64,000 nt of DNA from Arctopsyche grandis (taxonomy: Eukaryota; Arthropoda; Insecta; Trichoptera; Hydropsychidae). Under the pieces are notes generated by a model, which made no database searches, was not told the DNA's origin, and saw only the letters and a list, made by a program, of their open reading frames with translations. A program made the position numbers and the translations under genes. The number at the start of each line of letters is the position of its first letter. Positions within the stretch are counted from its first letter, which is position 1. This document shows, in pieces, positions 14,441 to 26,816 of this stretch. The stretch is taken from contig NC_135360.1 in NCBI RefSeq assembly GCF_051622035.1, positions 12,762,001 through 12,826,000 of the forward strand, in the 5' to 3' direction.

Positions 14441-16612
14441 GTCTTTTGAAAAAAGCGATATTTAAATATCTATTCTGATAAGTGTAGATTTCGAATGAAC
14501 CCTTAGTTATGATAATTATGTATAATCATCTATTTCGGTGAGTGAAACGATAACTCCCGAACTCTACATTTCATATACATATAATTTAACGAAGTAAACC
14601 TGTTTTTAGATAAATAAATATTGTTATTCGAATAAGATGCGGATGCGTTCATATGTAACGGTTCGTAAAATTAAATAAAATTTATTCGTTCACATAAAAC
14701 TAATTTAATCACATAAAAGTGAACGCGATAAATTAGAAAAAGTAAAAATATAGTAAACTTTCACTAATTTAACCGCAAAGCCGAAAGTTAACCCGCACGT
14801 TTTACGACTCTGCGAGTAGAACCGTAGCCTCCGTTAAATTTTAATTCGAAAAGGGACACGGCAAAAACTACGGCGTATATATGTATGTACATACATATGG
14901 ACATAAGTACAGGGGTAGAGATAAATGCGTGGTGAAGGGGGTGTGTGACCCTGTTACGATGGGGGTGGTCGATCGACTCTTTGGATGTACATATAGTAGT
15001 TTACGCGAAATTGGCGATTCGTCAGCATATTACTAGGTTTACGACATTTTCGTAGCACCCTGTGCACTTCGTTAACCAGCTTGTGACCACACTCAAACTG
15101 ACGTCGTATAATGATGACTGAATCGTAATTCAATAGGAAGTGTGGGTGCATTTAATCATATTTTATTTTCACTGTATCAAGGATTATGATGTGCACAGCT
15201 CGCGTACAATTTGAAGCTTTATTAAACTGTTCTCAATAGGTAAAGTTTATGTGGGTATATGTATGTACATACATATACATATGTGAAGTTAGTCAACGTG
15301 ATGTACATATTATATAACTGCCACGGCTGCAATTCAATGGAAATAATCGTCCTCGACATGTGCCTGTCGCTGAGCTCTAAACTTTGTATTCCGCTTCATT
15401 AGAGTTGATGCAGAAAAGTTTAGACTTATCTGATGTGGTATTTTGTACATATGTACTGCCACTATTACCCATTGCGTATCTCCGTATATAATGTAGTATT
15501 TATGTACATATGTTAAGTCATATTATACTTTCTGTTATACTTTTTTTTATGCAAGATAGTACGATTAATGGTCCGTTTATGTTATCCGTTTATGTTATCC
15601 GTTTAGCTCGGCACAGCACTGCACGAAAAAGACTAATTCTATTCATACTATACAGTAGAGCATCGGAACCTGGTGGACGCGGCCCTTTTTATGCCGTACG
15701 CACAACTTTGATCTAACGCGTGCGAGCGAGATCGCGTGTGAGGGAGAAAACCGATGTTAGTTAACGTTTTGTCACCTATGTATGTAGGGACTAGCTAGCG
15801 ATTGCCGATAAAGTACATACATATGTATGTATATACGTAGCTGACAAACTCTACGAGTCGTAAACAATGTGTTCCGCGAATATCAAGAGGTTGCGTGGCT
15901 CTGATATACAGTACCGCTCGTTTTCGGCACGTTCATACTTGTTTTGGACGAGTGCAAGGTAAAACCGGCTTACATATATGTACATATGTACATTACAGAG
16001 CGTGACGATACGGCGCAATATTGCTTGCGTCGTGTCATCGAGTCACTATTATCACAATATGACCTTTTTTAAAATATTCATATGCACATAATATCACTTT
16101 CCACAGTGGACAAATAAAAGCGGTTCTGCTTAATTTTTCGGTGGCATGTACTGCTGTATAATATGTATAGATCGTGTCAGTTACTACTGTTTCGGATACA
16201 CCACGTACATATGACGAAACATATGAATCTGTCCATATAGACTGTTAAACGAACCTTAAAGCTCTTAAATCAAACTGAATTATTAATAGTAATCAAATCA
16301 AGCTGATGAATCCGTGTATGGTCTACTAGCATAAGTCACCCTCTCCCTTTCTTAACTAAAAAAATCTAAGGCAGTTCTATGTATACAAATCCTTTTAATC
16401 AGAAACTTGTGGCTTAGTGGCCAAATTCTACATTTTTTACTATGTATAAGAATAGACCCAAGTTTGATGCAAAAAAATGCAGATTTGGATTTACAAATCA
16501 ATTTCATGAAATGATACGATACATATGATAAAGTACTAAAGTCCATCCGCTTACACTCCATTTTGACCAATAGCAGTTATATTATATACATACATATATA
16601 CATATGTATATA
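14441..16612. other. Gene-free stretch with CpG-rich patches
   Basis: CpG-richer patches at about 14760-15130 and 15590-16030 alternate with TACATATGTA tracts. No coding exon with matching splice sites was found. Confidence 0.35.
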
Positions 16613-16845
16613 CCAGGAAGGCCTGACAGATAAACCCCAATGCGCCTTCCTGGCCAATTACAAACAATGCAGCATTTTTATTACATAAGTTGCTGAATTA
16701 CAAGACACTGAAAAACTTGAAATTAACGAGACATCTATGAATTTTTGAATAAATTTTATTGTTTATTAATCATATTCAAATAGTGGTGATATAGTAGATA
16801 GGATGGTTTTAGCCAATTTAATGAAGGAACTGTTTATCTTCAAAG
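16613..16845 (-). repeat. SINE, 3' part
   Basis: Reverse-strand copy beginning CCAGGAAGGC and AACCCCAATGCGCCTTCC, then AATTACAAACAATGCAGCAT and TAACGAGACATCTATGAA. It stops in the body, with the tRNA head missing. Confidence 0.75.
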
Positions 16846-18047
16846 TAACTTCCTACAGTAGACCAACTATAGAACGTATAAAAGAAGATGCCAAGATTAT
16901 AAACGTTAAATAATAATAAAAAATAGTCATATAATTTGATGAAAATAAATTACACAAGAAAAATTGAAGGAAGGAGAAGGATCTTTCGACTTTAGAATAT
17001 GTGAGAGTGGTTTGAGAAGAGCACGAAGTCCTTATCCCATTCAGAGATCACCAAGATGCCCGCTGCCACGATAATATACATACATATGTAGGTAGCAAAC
17101 CTCAAAAGTAAACCATTCCCAATGCTCTTTTTGTATGCTCAGAATCATCCACACATTTCATAAATTATTCATATTTTCAATGACCGGTCATGCACTTTCC
17201 ATCACTAATCCTCGAATTATATCAACATTTGAATAACCGGGCATTAATATGAATAATGCATTCAACCAGTTGCATTATCTATACGTTGTTGAACGCATCA
17301 ATGCATCGACAGACTATAAAACACACACGAGAGACAGATCCAATATATAATCCAACATATTACCATTTCATACCAGCTACACACGTCTTGTACATATTGC
17401 AACCGCCATTGCGAGTACAGAGAGAGATACAACACGAAATACGGGCAACTTCTACGTCAGATATCGCACTTATTTTTCAGCCGGCTATCGCTGTAAACAT
17501 ACAGATATGTACGTGTGCATCTATCCGTATTTAATTAAGTGAATTGATATAGCAATTTGGCCCGGAGGCGAGAGATGGCACTAATTTCTCGTCCGGGGGC
17601 GCTCGTTAAGGCCAGCCGTAAATAAGTTAGCGCGCGATATTGCGAAAGTATGGCGAGACGGGAATACCTAATGGAACGTTCAGCCACGATAACAATATTG
17701 TTAAAAGTAACAGCGATGGACCGTGTTGTTTAAGGGCTTTTTAATATCGGAACGAACCACCCCCTTTATCCCCGCCCGCCCCCGAAAGCCTATAAATCAT
17801 CCGCGAGCGTATCGAATCTGTGTATCTGTCTGGTTCGGTGCCGTTTGTTCGCCATTTCAGATCGTATCGGAATATCGTTGTTTGGATTGTAATTTTGCTC
17901 TCCTTCAATTTTTACCCCGCTGTTGTTGTTTTTTGGGATATTTTCTTTGGTAAAATTAATGAGGATGAGCCTGCTCGCGGAAATTTTATATGAAATCATT
18001 GATGTGTTGGTTGTAATATAATGCTATTTGTTTTTAATCTGGCCCTA
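16846..18047. other. Non-coding, with a CpG-rich block at about 17540-17950
   Basis: The 17540-17950 part is unusually GC-balanced (GGCCCGGAGGCGAGAG, GTCCGGGGGCGCTCG) with no recognisable protein. It may be a conserved regulatory element or a distant promoter. Confidence 0.35.
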
Positions 18048-18049
18048 TA

Positions 18050-18495
18050 CAGGTTTTCCACCTTAAATTCAATATTTTCCATTTCAAATTCAATATTTTC
18101 CATTTCAAATTAAATATTTTGATCTGGTATAATCACCACCAAATTTAATCTGATCGACGGGTCTGCAAGCAAATTCCTGGTAGAACATATAATCTTAGAA
18201 CATACTTCTTCAATGGGATTCATAATTAGTGAGTATGGAGGTAGTTAAAAAATGGTGTGTACGTTCAACCACCTCACGCACTTCTGTAATACTTTTTCAA
18301 TAATATTTTCTTCTAATTTCTGCAACAATCTTTCAAGAAAGTCGCAAAAAATATTTGAATTAACTGTGGAGTGCTCAATGATTTCATGCTACACAATTAT
18401 ATCAATATTCATTGCCGCCATCAATAAATATTTAATTTGAAATGGAAAATATTGGATTTGAAATGGAAAATATTGAATTTGAGGTGGTAAACCTG
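18050..18495 (-). mobile_element. Tc1/mariner-type transposon remnant
   Basis: Terminal inverted repeats of about 60 bp (from CAGGTTTTCCACC at 18050; the complementary end GGTGGTAAACCTG at 18495) are flanked by TA on both sides (18048-18049, 18496-18497), the target duplication of this superfamily. Each inverted repeat carries a tandem pair of a unit of about 21 bp (TTCAATATTTTCCATTTCAA). On the minus strand the interior decodes LPPYSLIMNPIEEVCSKI, the diagnostic region around the last catalytic acidic residue of Tc1/mariner-type DDE transposases, followed by a decayed tail. Only the 3' part of the transposase remains. Confidence 0.8.
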
Positions 18496-18689
18496 TATTC
18501 TTATGGTCAGCCCGTTAATTTAATCCGATACTTAATTCAATTAATGATAATCAAATCATAGTTCAGTTAATTTGTTCAATTATTGATGTAAAAATTATGA
18601 AAATGGAATAAGTCTTTTCGATGAAATTAATTGAATAATTAGCAACAGTTATCGAATAATATTTTCAACTTAGGGTACATGGGTTTTTT

Positions 18690-19040
18690 CCCTGGCCCGA
18701 TATTGATGGACAGACTTAGGATATTTGTGACTCCAGGTCGATGATCGTTTCGTATCAGAGTTTGACAATTTTTCTAATATCATTGTTAAAACGGTTCCAC
18801 CAAATCGGCAACCTATCCCCGTTTTTCTTAAACTCAAATTTTTAGCACCTCAAATTTGTTGATTATAATAAAATATGCTACACACCTAAAGTATCTGTAA
18901 AAATTTATGTATATCTTAAAAAAAATGCTGTATATCGAATTTTTCCATAGATGTCTCTATGATATTGTAAAAATATAATTGTATTTGTAATGTTTTTGGT
19001 GTAAAATGGGTTAAATTGTATTGAATAATAATAAAAAAAA
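18690..19040 (+). repeat. SINE, headless copy
   Basis: Family body GTGACTCCAGGTCGATG, GATCGTTTCGTATCAGAG and AAAACGGTTCC, then CATAGATGTCTCTATGA. No tRNA head; divergent. Confidence 0.6.
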
Positions 19041-19375
19041 ACTGAGCGGTCACGAGTTTGAGCCCTGATCCAGTTTTGTTGACCAGACCTTGGTATGTAT
19101 GTGACTCCAGGTCGATCGTTTCACATCAGAGTTTACCAATTTGTTTTCATTATTGAAACGGTTCCTGCCAAATTCGCCATCAACTCTCATTTGTTACAAT
19201 TATTTTAATTTAATTTCAAATTTATTTTAATATTATAAACTTATATACATATCTATAGCACATACATATGTATGTATGTGCTTATGTAAGTATATACGAG
19301 TTGGCCATAGGTGTCACCTTTTCAGAAATCGGTGTAGCAATCCCGTAATGATACCATGCTAAAAAATAATTTAAT
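19041..19375 (+). repeat. SINE, partial head
   Basis: Starts at the B-box side of the head (GGTCACGAGTTTGAGCCC), then CCAGACCTTGG, GTCGATCGTTTCACATCAG and GAAACGGTTCCTGCCAAATT. The tail resembles the 7790 copy (GGCCATAGGTGTCACC), suggesting these two form a subfamily. Confidence 0.65.
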
Positions 19376-20003
19376 AAAATATAATTCTTACAAATTATTT
19401 TATATACCAACTTCCTTGCGTCGATCAGAGAAATTTTCGATACTTATTGCTCAATCGATGAAAAAATATTTATATAACGTTTTACGAAATTATTTTAATA
19501 CTGACAAATTGGTATAAAATTGAGCATTTCATTGTATTTTTGTTGAATATTTAATATTTTTAAGTAATAACGTTTATGTTCCAAATAAATAGTAGAAACT
19601 ATAATAACATGCAGAGCAAACATACATCTAGCAAGTGCTAATCATCGGAATCTATCGGAATATATTACCTCACTTTTACCTTAACAAATTCGTAGAATTG
19701 TTGTGTAAATATGGTCCATAGACAATTATTAGCCTTTATATAAATTGTATTGATTGTTGACGTTTCAAAATTTCATATACATACATAAGTGGGCGTATTT
19801 AACATGATACAAAATAATCTGCTTCAGTGGTTTATTGTGTGATTTAAAATTATATTTGCCGCATATTAGACATTTACAACTAACAGAGCAGATTTTTTGT
19901 AGCATACGTATGTTTAATTATTTTCAATTACTTTCTGTGTGAAATTATTTTCTTTGCTATAAACTCGAAAATATTTCAGATTTACATACCTGTACCGTTT
20001 ACA

Positions 20004-20903
20004 AATGGAGAATGAACGAGTAACAAATAAAGGAAAGAAAATTGTAATCAAAATAAAACAGAAACTTATGTTAATTGAAAGATTCGAAAACGTAAGAGAG
20101 ATTTGAAAAATAATTTAGAGGCGTTCTCGAGAGATTGTGATAGTTTTGCAGGTCCTTCGAAACGAAAAATTATGAAATTGTCAACATACGGAGATTTGTT
20201 ATATCATCAATGAAACATATTTATCGTCAAAGTCTTCTGAAAACTCTTATTGAGGAAGATGACAACCTGATCAATTTCTGGAAAAAATGACGATATTAGA
20301 TGCTATTCACGGAATAACACTTGTTCGATCATAGAGAAAGATTCTTCCTGACATTGAAACAGATTTAGTGGATTTAGTGGACTGAAATATGTATGTGGAT
20401 TATTGGAAAATTTAAAATGTTTTGAAAGCGTGGATAAGGAACACATCGAAGAGTGTTTAAGTGATCCAGGTTTTAAGCGCATGGATGATTCAGATATTTA
20501 TTTATTTATTATTTTATAATAATAATAACAATAATATGACCAATGCGACCTAACAGGTTGCCCCAAAGCGTCACACCAGTCTTAAAAAAAGAATATCGTT
20601 TCTTTTGTTTCTCAAGAGGAAGAAAATGAGAGTGTCACTACAAGTGAAGAAGATACCAGTGGTTACATTAGTCATAAAACAGTATAACACTAGTACGGCC
20701 ACTAATCTGCTTAACTATGAGCGTTTTTCTTAATAAATAATGAGTATTAAAATTATGAATCAAATATTTGTGTTGTAAATACGATATTATGTATATTCGA
20801 AACCAAGTCAAAATTTGATGATTCAGATTATTCGTGTTTTTCAATTATCCGTGCCCTTCCTCCTCAGCATTAGCCCGGATAATCGAGAGTGTACTGCATG
20901 TAT
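20004..20903 (+). mobile_element. Jerky/Tigger-like (pogo) transposon remnant
   Basis: A forward frame from about 20006 reads MENERVTNKGKKIVIKIKQK then LMLIERFEN, like the N-terminal helix-turn-helix of jerky/CENP-B-type transposases. Later fragments (HIEECLSDPGFKRMDDSDI) resemble the DDE-domain end, separated by frameshifts and stops. The right end reads, as its reverse complement, CAGTACACTCTCGATTATCC, a Tigger-type terminal repeat. A left terminus was not found. Confidence 0.55.
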
Positions 20904-22180
20904 ATTTACATATATAATATTATAGTCATATTCTTAAGCTAGAATTTAATTTTAAACAAAGTGTTAAAGCGTTCTTAATTAGGTTTTTAATAAAAACGTG
21001 TCACTAGTTAATTCACTTCGTTAACGCTGAGCATTTTACTCGGAGACTTGAGAATTTATCTAAATAGTCTGTTAAGTTTTTAACATCTATTTATATTATA
21101 CTTTCTTTTCAGTGGCCGCTTCACAGCAATGCACCCAACTGATATTGAATCTTATAATATAAAAACACTTATTGTATCATACTTTTTGATTAATTCAAGT
21201 ATACAATATACTTGAATTAATCAAATGCACAATTCTACGTACGTATGTACATATGTACATATATTCATATACATACATATGTAGTTTCACTCAAATGAAA
21301 AGATTAGATTAGATTAAATAACCAGTAGATCACCCTTTTTAGCTCCTATGTATCTGATTTCAATTTTTAACTCCTACATATCTAAACTGAAAACAAAGTA
21401 CTCGAGATGTATGTGTTATTTAGTTTAATAATAGATAATAATACTGAACTCATTCCATACAATATATTGTACATAACAAACTGATGTCATTAAGCATATC
21501 ATGATTACGGGATAAAAAAAGGGTCTCTCCCCCCGTCGTACATACTCACTTAATTTGCGCGAGCAGGATACAACAGGAACAAGAGGAACAGGCTTTTCCT
21601 CCCGTATTCTGCGCGCGCACATTAAACAAGGCTGTATGACAAAAAGAGAGATAATTTCACAGCATGCCACTCATATACATATATTATATATACATAGTAC
21701 AGTTTACCATGCACCCTTTTTTTTGATCTTTCGACTTAAGATCTTTCGATTTTCGATTTTTGCCTTCCGATATTTGCGTTTTCGGGCGTTTCACTTTCGG
21801 TCCCGTGAGGGAGACCGCATGATTACATATGTAAATATAACGACAAAAGTTGACCTTCAACATTCTTCAACGTTGCACCGCGGCCGATCGAGCGCATCTC
21901 CCAAATTTGGGATCGACATCCAGTGATCCTCAACAATCATGAATGACGAGTGTGTGGTTGATTATTGAATCAAATATGTATTAAGGTGTCTCATATAATG
22001 ACTGCAACAATTAACGAATGTAAGAATTCGGCCAAATTGTAATGATTTTTAGTCCGCTCGGACAGATTGAAGTTGATCAATGACCTTGAATTCAACAACA
22101 GTCATGAACATGACGCAATAGTTTTGAATCGCTGATTTTTCCGTCGATGCGTGGTTTCGGATAACCGTTATTGTGATCAG
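20904..22180. other. Non-coding DNA upstream of the GST cluster
   Basis: AT-rich, with a palindrome at 21185 and a CpG-richer part (21500-22200). No exon with family similarity seen. Confidence 0.35.
21185..21225. repeat. 19-bp-arm perfect hairpin
   Basis: Arms 21185-21203 (TTTGATTAATTCAAGTATA) and 21207-21225 are exact reverse complements with a 3-base loop. Confidence 0.85.
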
Positions 22181-22182
22181 AA

Positions 22183-22242
22183 TCAGTTAACCGCCGACGC
22201 TCGTCCCACTGACTCGTTCGTCAACACGATTCCACTTTGAAC
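22183..22242 (+). promoter_or_regulatory. Putative start region and 5' UTR exon of GST-A
   Basis: An arthropod initiator-like TCAGT at 22183-22187 is followed, after a CpG-containing stretch, by the donor GTATGT at 22243. The matching acceptor is TTCCAG at 22963, just before the GST-A start codon. GST-B shows the same arrangement (TCAGTT, then a donor). Inferred only. Confidence 0.35.
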
Positions 22243-22970
22243 GTATGTAGGTATATTTTATATTATTGTGGTTTATACAGAGAGATATAACATTTCTCTG
22301 GGTTTATATATATATTTTTTTGATTTTTAATGTAGATTTTTACTAATAGTTAAGTGTGACTCGTAATTGACAGTTTCCGTTGAGAGTACGTAACTAACAA
22401 GTGACAACACATTGCGCAATATGTACATAGAGATCATTGAACTCGTAGAATAATTTTAGATCGATTTTTATTTAGAATGTATGTCAAATTAAATGGCATG
22501 TCTAAAAATATTATATATTTACATACTTATATATTGTATGTATACATATTTCTCAAAAAATTAAAGCAGCACAGTGCAAATGTGCATTAGTAGGATGTAG
22601 ACTTTAGAAATACTTTATTTGAATATAAAATAAGATTAATTAATTAAAAAAATAATATTTAATTTTAAAGTTTTAGTATTTAAAAAGAAAAAATATAATA
22701 ATTTAATAGAAAAATAGTAATTAAAATGAAAATTAAATTCATTAATAAATGGCTTAAAAAAATTTTTAATTAAAAAAGTTTCTCTTTTTTTTTTAATCAC
22801 CCCAATTAAATTAAAATTAAATTAAATTTATGCTATAAATTTTAAATGATTTAAGATTTTTATTTTAAATTATTTTATTTAAAACTTAATATTAAATTTT
22901 AAATGTTTGGCACTGATTTGTCAACTTAAACTCTATTTTTTTTTTACATTACATCAATTCCAGCTTCAAG

Positions 22971-23846
22971 ATGGCCGATTCCAAATATAAGCTAACTTAC
23001 TTCAACGTGAAAGGACTTGCTGAATGTATACGGTTTCTATTCGCTTATGCTGATGTAGACTTCGAAGACAACAGAATCGAAAAGGAAGACTGGCCTGCCA
23101 TGAAAGAGAGTACGTACTTTATTTTAAAAAAATAATTTGAAGTGGAAAATATTAGAATTGGTGCAATTCGATATGTATGCAAAGTTAACGGTCTTTAACG
23201 GCTCGCCATAACGATTTCATTACTTTTTTCAGAACAACCATACGGCACACTTCCGGTGCTCGAAGTCGATGGTAAAATTTTGAACCAATCTGTAACCATG
23301 ATGAGATTTTTGGGCAAACGTTTCGGACTGGTCGCCGAAGATCCTTTCACAGAAGCTTTATTGGAGGCGTTGGTCGACAATTTAAGAGACACTCAAGCAA
23401 GTATGTGCTTCTTTTACAGCATTGAATCCCACGAAACATGAAGTTCGAGTTTTTAATGATTTATATTTTTCAGAATTGAAAGAATCAATTGCAAATAAAA
23501 CTCCAGAGAGTGAAAAGGCAGCCCATGAAGCTTTAAAATACATTCTGGATAAATTTGAAAAACTCCTTCCAGAAGGATACCTTTACGGATCAAAGGTATG
23601 AACGTAATGAAATTCAATCAACATTGACTTTAGTATTAATTAACTCACATGTATATGTAATTTGATTTTCAGCCAACTTGGGTCGATATCTACGTTACTG
23701 GATTGTTTGAAACTATCAATGACTACATTCCTAATATTCTCAGTCCTTATCCAAATCTCACAGGATTGGTAGAAAAAATCAAAAGCAAAGACGGTATCAA
23801 AAAGTATATTAAACAGAGACCGGTACAGGCACCTCATCCTCATTAA
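22971..23846 (+). CDS. Sigma-class glutathione S-transferase (GST-A)
   Basis: Exons 22971-23109, 23233-23400, 23474-23595 and 23673-23846 join in phases 1, 1, 0 with GT-AG introns into 200 residues, the usual sigma GST length. The enzyme is expected to be cytosolic and to conjugate glutathione to electrophiles or lipid-peroxidation products. The N-terminal thioredoxin-like domain shows the catalytic Tyr10 (KLTYFNVKG), the cis-Pro loop GTLPVLEV and the glutathione motif NQSV. The helical C-terminal domain has [10 protein letters not shown] and ends in His-Pro-His. The ATG follows an acceptor at 22963, implying a 5' UTR intron. AATAAA lies at 24041. GST-B is a close tandem paralogue 1.5 kb downstream. 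Confidence 0.93.
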
Positions 23847-24529
23847 GTTGAGATTGAAATAATTTAAACAATCATACTATACGTATATCAACTATTAAAT
23901 CGTGTATTATTTCCTGACTTTTAACTATTGTGGAATGATTTTTATTATCTTATCGCTTTATGTTTTTATAGTTGTAAAAATGGCTTTTAGTAATATGATA
24001 ATTGATTAATGGCATGAAGTATTATATAATATATATTTTTAATAAATTGAAAATAAAATACAGTGTTTCATTAAAAGAATTGTTCTATCCTACTTAATAC
24101 TGTTTATCTGATAACTATTAGGAATTAAAAATATCACACCATATACAAATGTAGTATATCAATTTAAATAATTGTTTATTTAATGGATACTTAATCGAAA
24201 AATTATAATCACTGTAATAATTACAATATTTATATGTATATAAATTCAAGGTCATATAATTTTTTTCTTTTAAACTTAAACAATTCATGTCTACGTGGAT
24301 ATTCTTTAATATTTAGTCAAAAAAACTCCAAATTAGCCTTACTTGAGTATGAGTATGGAGCTTCATTTAGGTGATTATTGTATACTATTTTACAATTATT
24401 GATATATACATCTTTTCATTTGTATTTATTAATATTTAAAATTTATATTTTCCCGGTGTTTCTGCACTGAGTGACACCTGTGGTATTAAATTTGTACACA
24501 TATAAATTTATAGATTATGATTTTTTTAA
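23847..24529. other. GST-A 3' UTR and intergenic DNA
   Basis: AATAAA at 24041-24046 and again near 24051 probably ends the GST-A transcript. The remainder is AT-rich with nothing recognised. Confidence 0.5.
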
Positions 24530-24775
24530 ATCATATTCAAATAGTGGTGACATAGTGAATAGGACGGTTGTTGCCAATTTGATGATTAACCATTTCAACA
24601 ATTTGGCAAATACTGATAGGAAATGATCGACTTGGAGTCACAAACATCCAAGTCTGACGATCAGCACTACAGAAATACTTCCAAATAAATTATTTTCATT
24701 CGAGGTCAACCCAAGGCTTAAACCCGGAAACCTCTCGGTGGTTAGTATTAACGCAACCACCAAACTGTGCTATAG
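24530..24775 (-). repeat. SINE between GST-A and GST-B
   Basis: Reverse copy: ATCATATTCAAATAGTGGTG, AATTTGGCAAATACTGATAG, GAAATGATCGACTTGGAG, then the tRNA-like head AACCCGGAAACC and TTAACGCAACCACC. Confidence 0.7.
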
Positions 24776-25140
24776 GCTTTAGCACCAACAGGCTATAGGA
24801 TCATTACTGCTATTTTTTTTATGTTCCGTATTTAATGCTTTATTACTGCAATTTTTTTAATCTTGTATGAATGGCAGTTATTAAAATTATCAATAGGATA
24901 TTTGATTGTATAATATATCAAGTGTATACCTGAGCTTTTAGCACATACATATGTATGTGAATACATATAAACACGTAATTTAGGTACACTCGAATGATTC
25001 GACAGAATCCTCCAGATAACCATGATCATTAGTGATTTTGCACAGATAACCTTGAACGATGACACAGCAGTTTGTAACCACTGTCTTGATTTTGTGAATC
25101 GTGTTATTATACTTAAATTCGGCGCCAACAGCGATAATGA

Positions 25141-25183
25141 TCAGTTCACCACCAGTATTGACCAGAAGTGCTTGTGGCGTCTG
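25141..25183 (+). promoter_or_regulatory. Putative start region and 5' UTR exon of GST-B
   Basis: TCAGT at 25141-25145, followed at 25184 by a consensus donor GTAAGT. The acceptor TAACAG ends at 25360, eight bases before the GST-B ATG. This gives a short non-coding first exon and a 177-bp UTR intron. Minus-strand open frames across the same bases are judged shadows. Confidence 0.4.
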
Positions 25184-25368
25184 GTAAGTACGCAAGTATT
25201 ATATGTATTATATATGTAAAATTAAAAATTGTATATTTATGACTATAATTTACCACATCAATATCGTGGTATGTGTATCTACGCTATTTATTGTCATTTT
25301 TACTAGTTTTACATTTATTTTGACCTTCTATATCTATTGCATTATTGATTTTTCTAACAGTGTACAAA

Positions 25369-26225
25369 ATGGCCGCTTCTACATACAAGTTGACTTATTT
25401 CAACTCCAAAGGCCTATCTGAAGGTATACGTTTCATTTTTGCATATGCCGATGTCAAATTCGAAGATTTCAGATTCGAACGACCCGATTGGGCTGCTTTG
25501 AAAGAAAGTAAGATACATTTAAGTCTTTACAAGGTTTACATCTTAAAATGAATAATGGAATAAGTTTCACTCTATGTATGTATTTTTAGAGCAACCTTAT
25601 GGTACCGTTCCCGTATTGGAAGTCGACGGCAAACAACTGACTCAATCAGTAGCCATCTGCAGATTTTTGGGAAAGCGTTTCGGTCTCGTAGCTTCAGATC
25701 CATTCACAGAAGCTTTACTAGAAGCTCTTGTCGACAACATCAGGGATGCATTAACAAGTATGAATTTTATTCAATGCGATCGTTAAGGGTGATTGATCAC
25801 CTTTGTGTGTATCATTAAAAAAAATGATTACTACAAATACTTTTATATTTTTTCAGAGCTGATGCAAGCGTTTCACAATAAAACTCCCGAGACTGAAAAA
25901 GCCTCTAAGGAAGCTTTGACTTTCGTTTTGTCCAAAATTGAAAATCTTGCTACGGAAGGTTACTTCTATGGATCCAAAGTAATGTGGAAACAATTCTTAT
26001 ACCTGTATGTTTCGCACGTGTATATTTGATTACAATTTTTATTTGTTTCAGGCTACTTGGGTCGATATATACTTTTCGGGTTTTGTCGAATCGATGAGGG
26101 ATCATGAGCCAGCTTTCCTCGATCCGTATCCAAATCTCAAGGCACTCGTCGATAGAATCAAGAATAAAGACAGTGTACAGAAATACATTAAACAGAGACC
26201 TGCTCCGATGCCTCATGCGCATTAA
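25369..26225 (+). CDS. Sigma-class glutathione S-transferase (GST-B)
   Basis: Exons 25369-25507, 25590-25757, 25857-25978 and 26052-26225 give 200 residues. Each exon has exactly the same length as in GST-A, and the phases are 1, 1, 0. Catalytic Tyr10 (KLTYFNSKG), cis-Pro in GTVPVLEV and the Gln-Ser motif TQSVAICRFLG are all present, so it should be an active glutathione-binding enzyme. The stretch [14 protein letters not shown] is identical to GST-A, pointing to a recent tandem duplication or gene conversion. The C-terminal domain has ATWVDIYFSGF and ends PMPHAH. AATAAA lies at 26311. The short introns (72-99 bp) contrast with GST-C and GST-D. Confidence 0.94.
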
Positions 26226-26570
26226 ATTAATATTATGTGCATATAAAAATTAAAAAATATATGTACACACAGTTTTACCACGCATGTCATTTGTGTTAAT
26301 GGTATGAGCAAATAAAAAGTTTTCCTCCAAATATACATATCTCGTTTTATTTAAAAACTTGCCCGGTTACTTTAAAATCGCTGGTTTCATTCTAAAGTAC
26401 TAAATTATTACTGATACGATTTGTCTTAATGTAACTGGATATTGATTTTACATTAAGCACTCGTGTACACCGTTCAATTATAAATCGACAAGACCTTTAA
26501 TTATATTTACATTTAAAAGCAATAAGCAGTCGGAACACAAAGTGCTTAAAACGCATATTAATTGATCTAA

Positions 26571-26816
26571 ATGTGTGCCACTATATTTGAAAGTTGCATA
26601 AGTCCACTTTTCCTCATTTCGAGAAATATTTCGCAAAACGTTAAATATATTTTTTTGTGTCTAAAAATATTTAAAAATACAGTTGGACTGTAATACTTTT
26701 ATTCTGCTTTTTTGAGATTCTGGAAATATCGAATTAAAAAAAGTGAAAGTCAAGCAGGAATAGTAGTTTTGGAACTCAAAATTGGACTTCCCCCACTTTC
26801 AAATATAACGGCTCAT
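26571..26816. mobile_element. MITE, GAGCCGTTATATTTGAAAG family, copy 1
   Basis: About 246 bp with terminal inverted repeats: the left end is ACTATATTTGAAAGTTG, the right end CCCACTTTCAAATATAACGG then CTCAT. The interior CGAGAAATATTTCGCAAAAC and the TTCTGGAAATATCGAATTAA region are shared with the copies at 48640 and 55528. No coding capacity. Confidence 0.7.

Noticed and set aside
24980-25219. Overlapping open frames on both strands just upstream of GST-B
   Set aside because: Better explained as the 5' UTR exon and promoter of GST-B; no family similarity.
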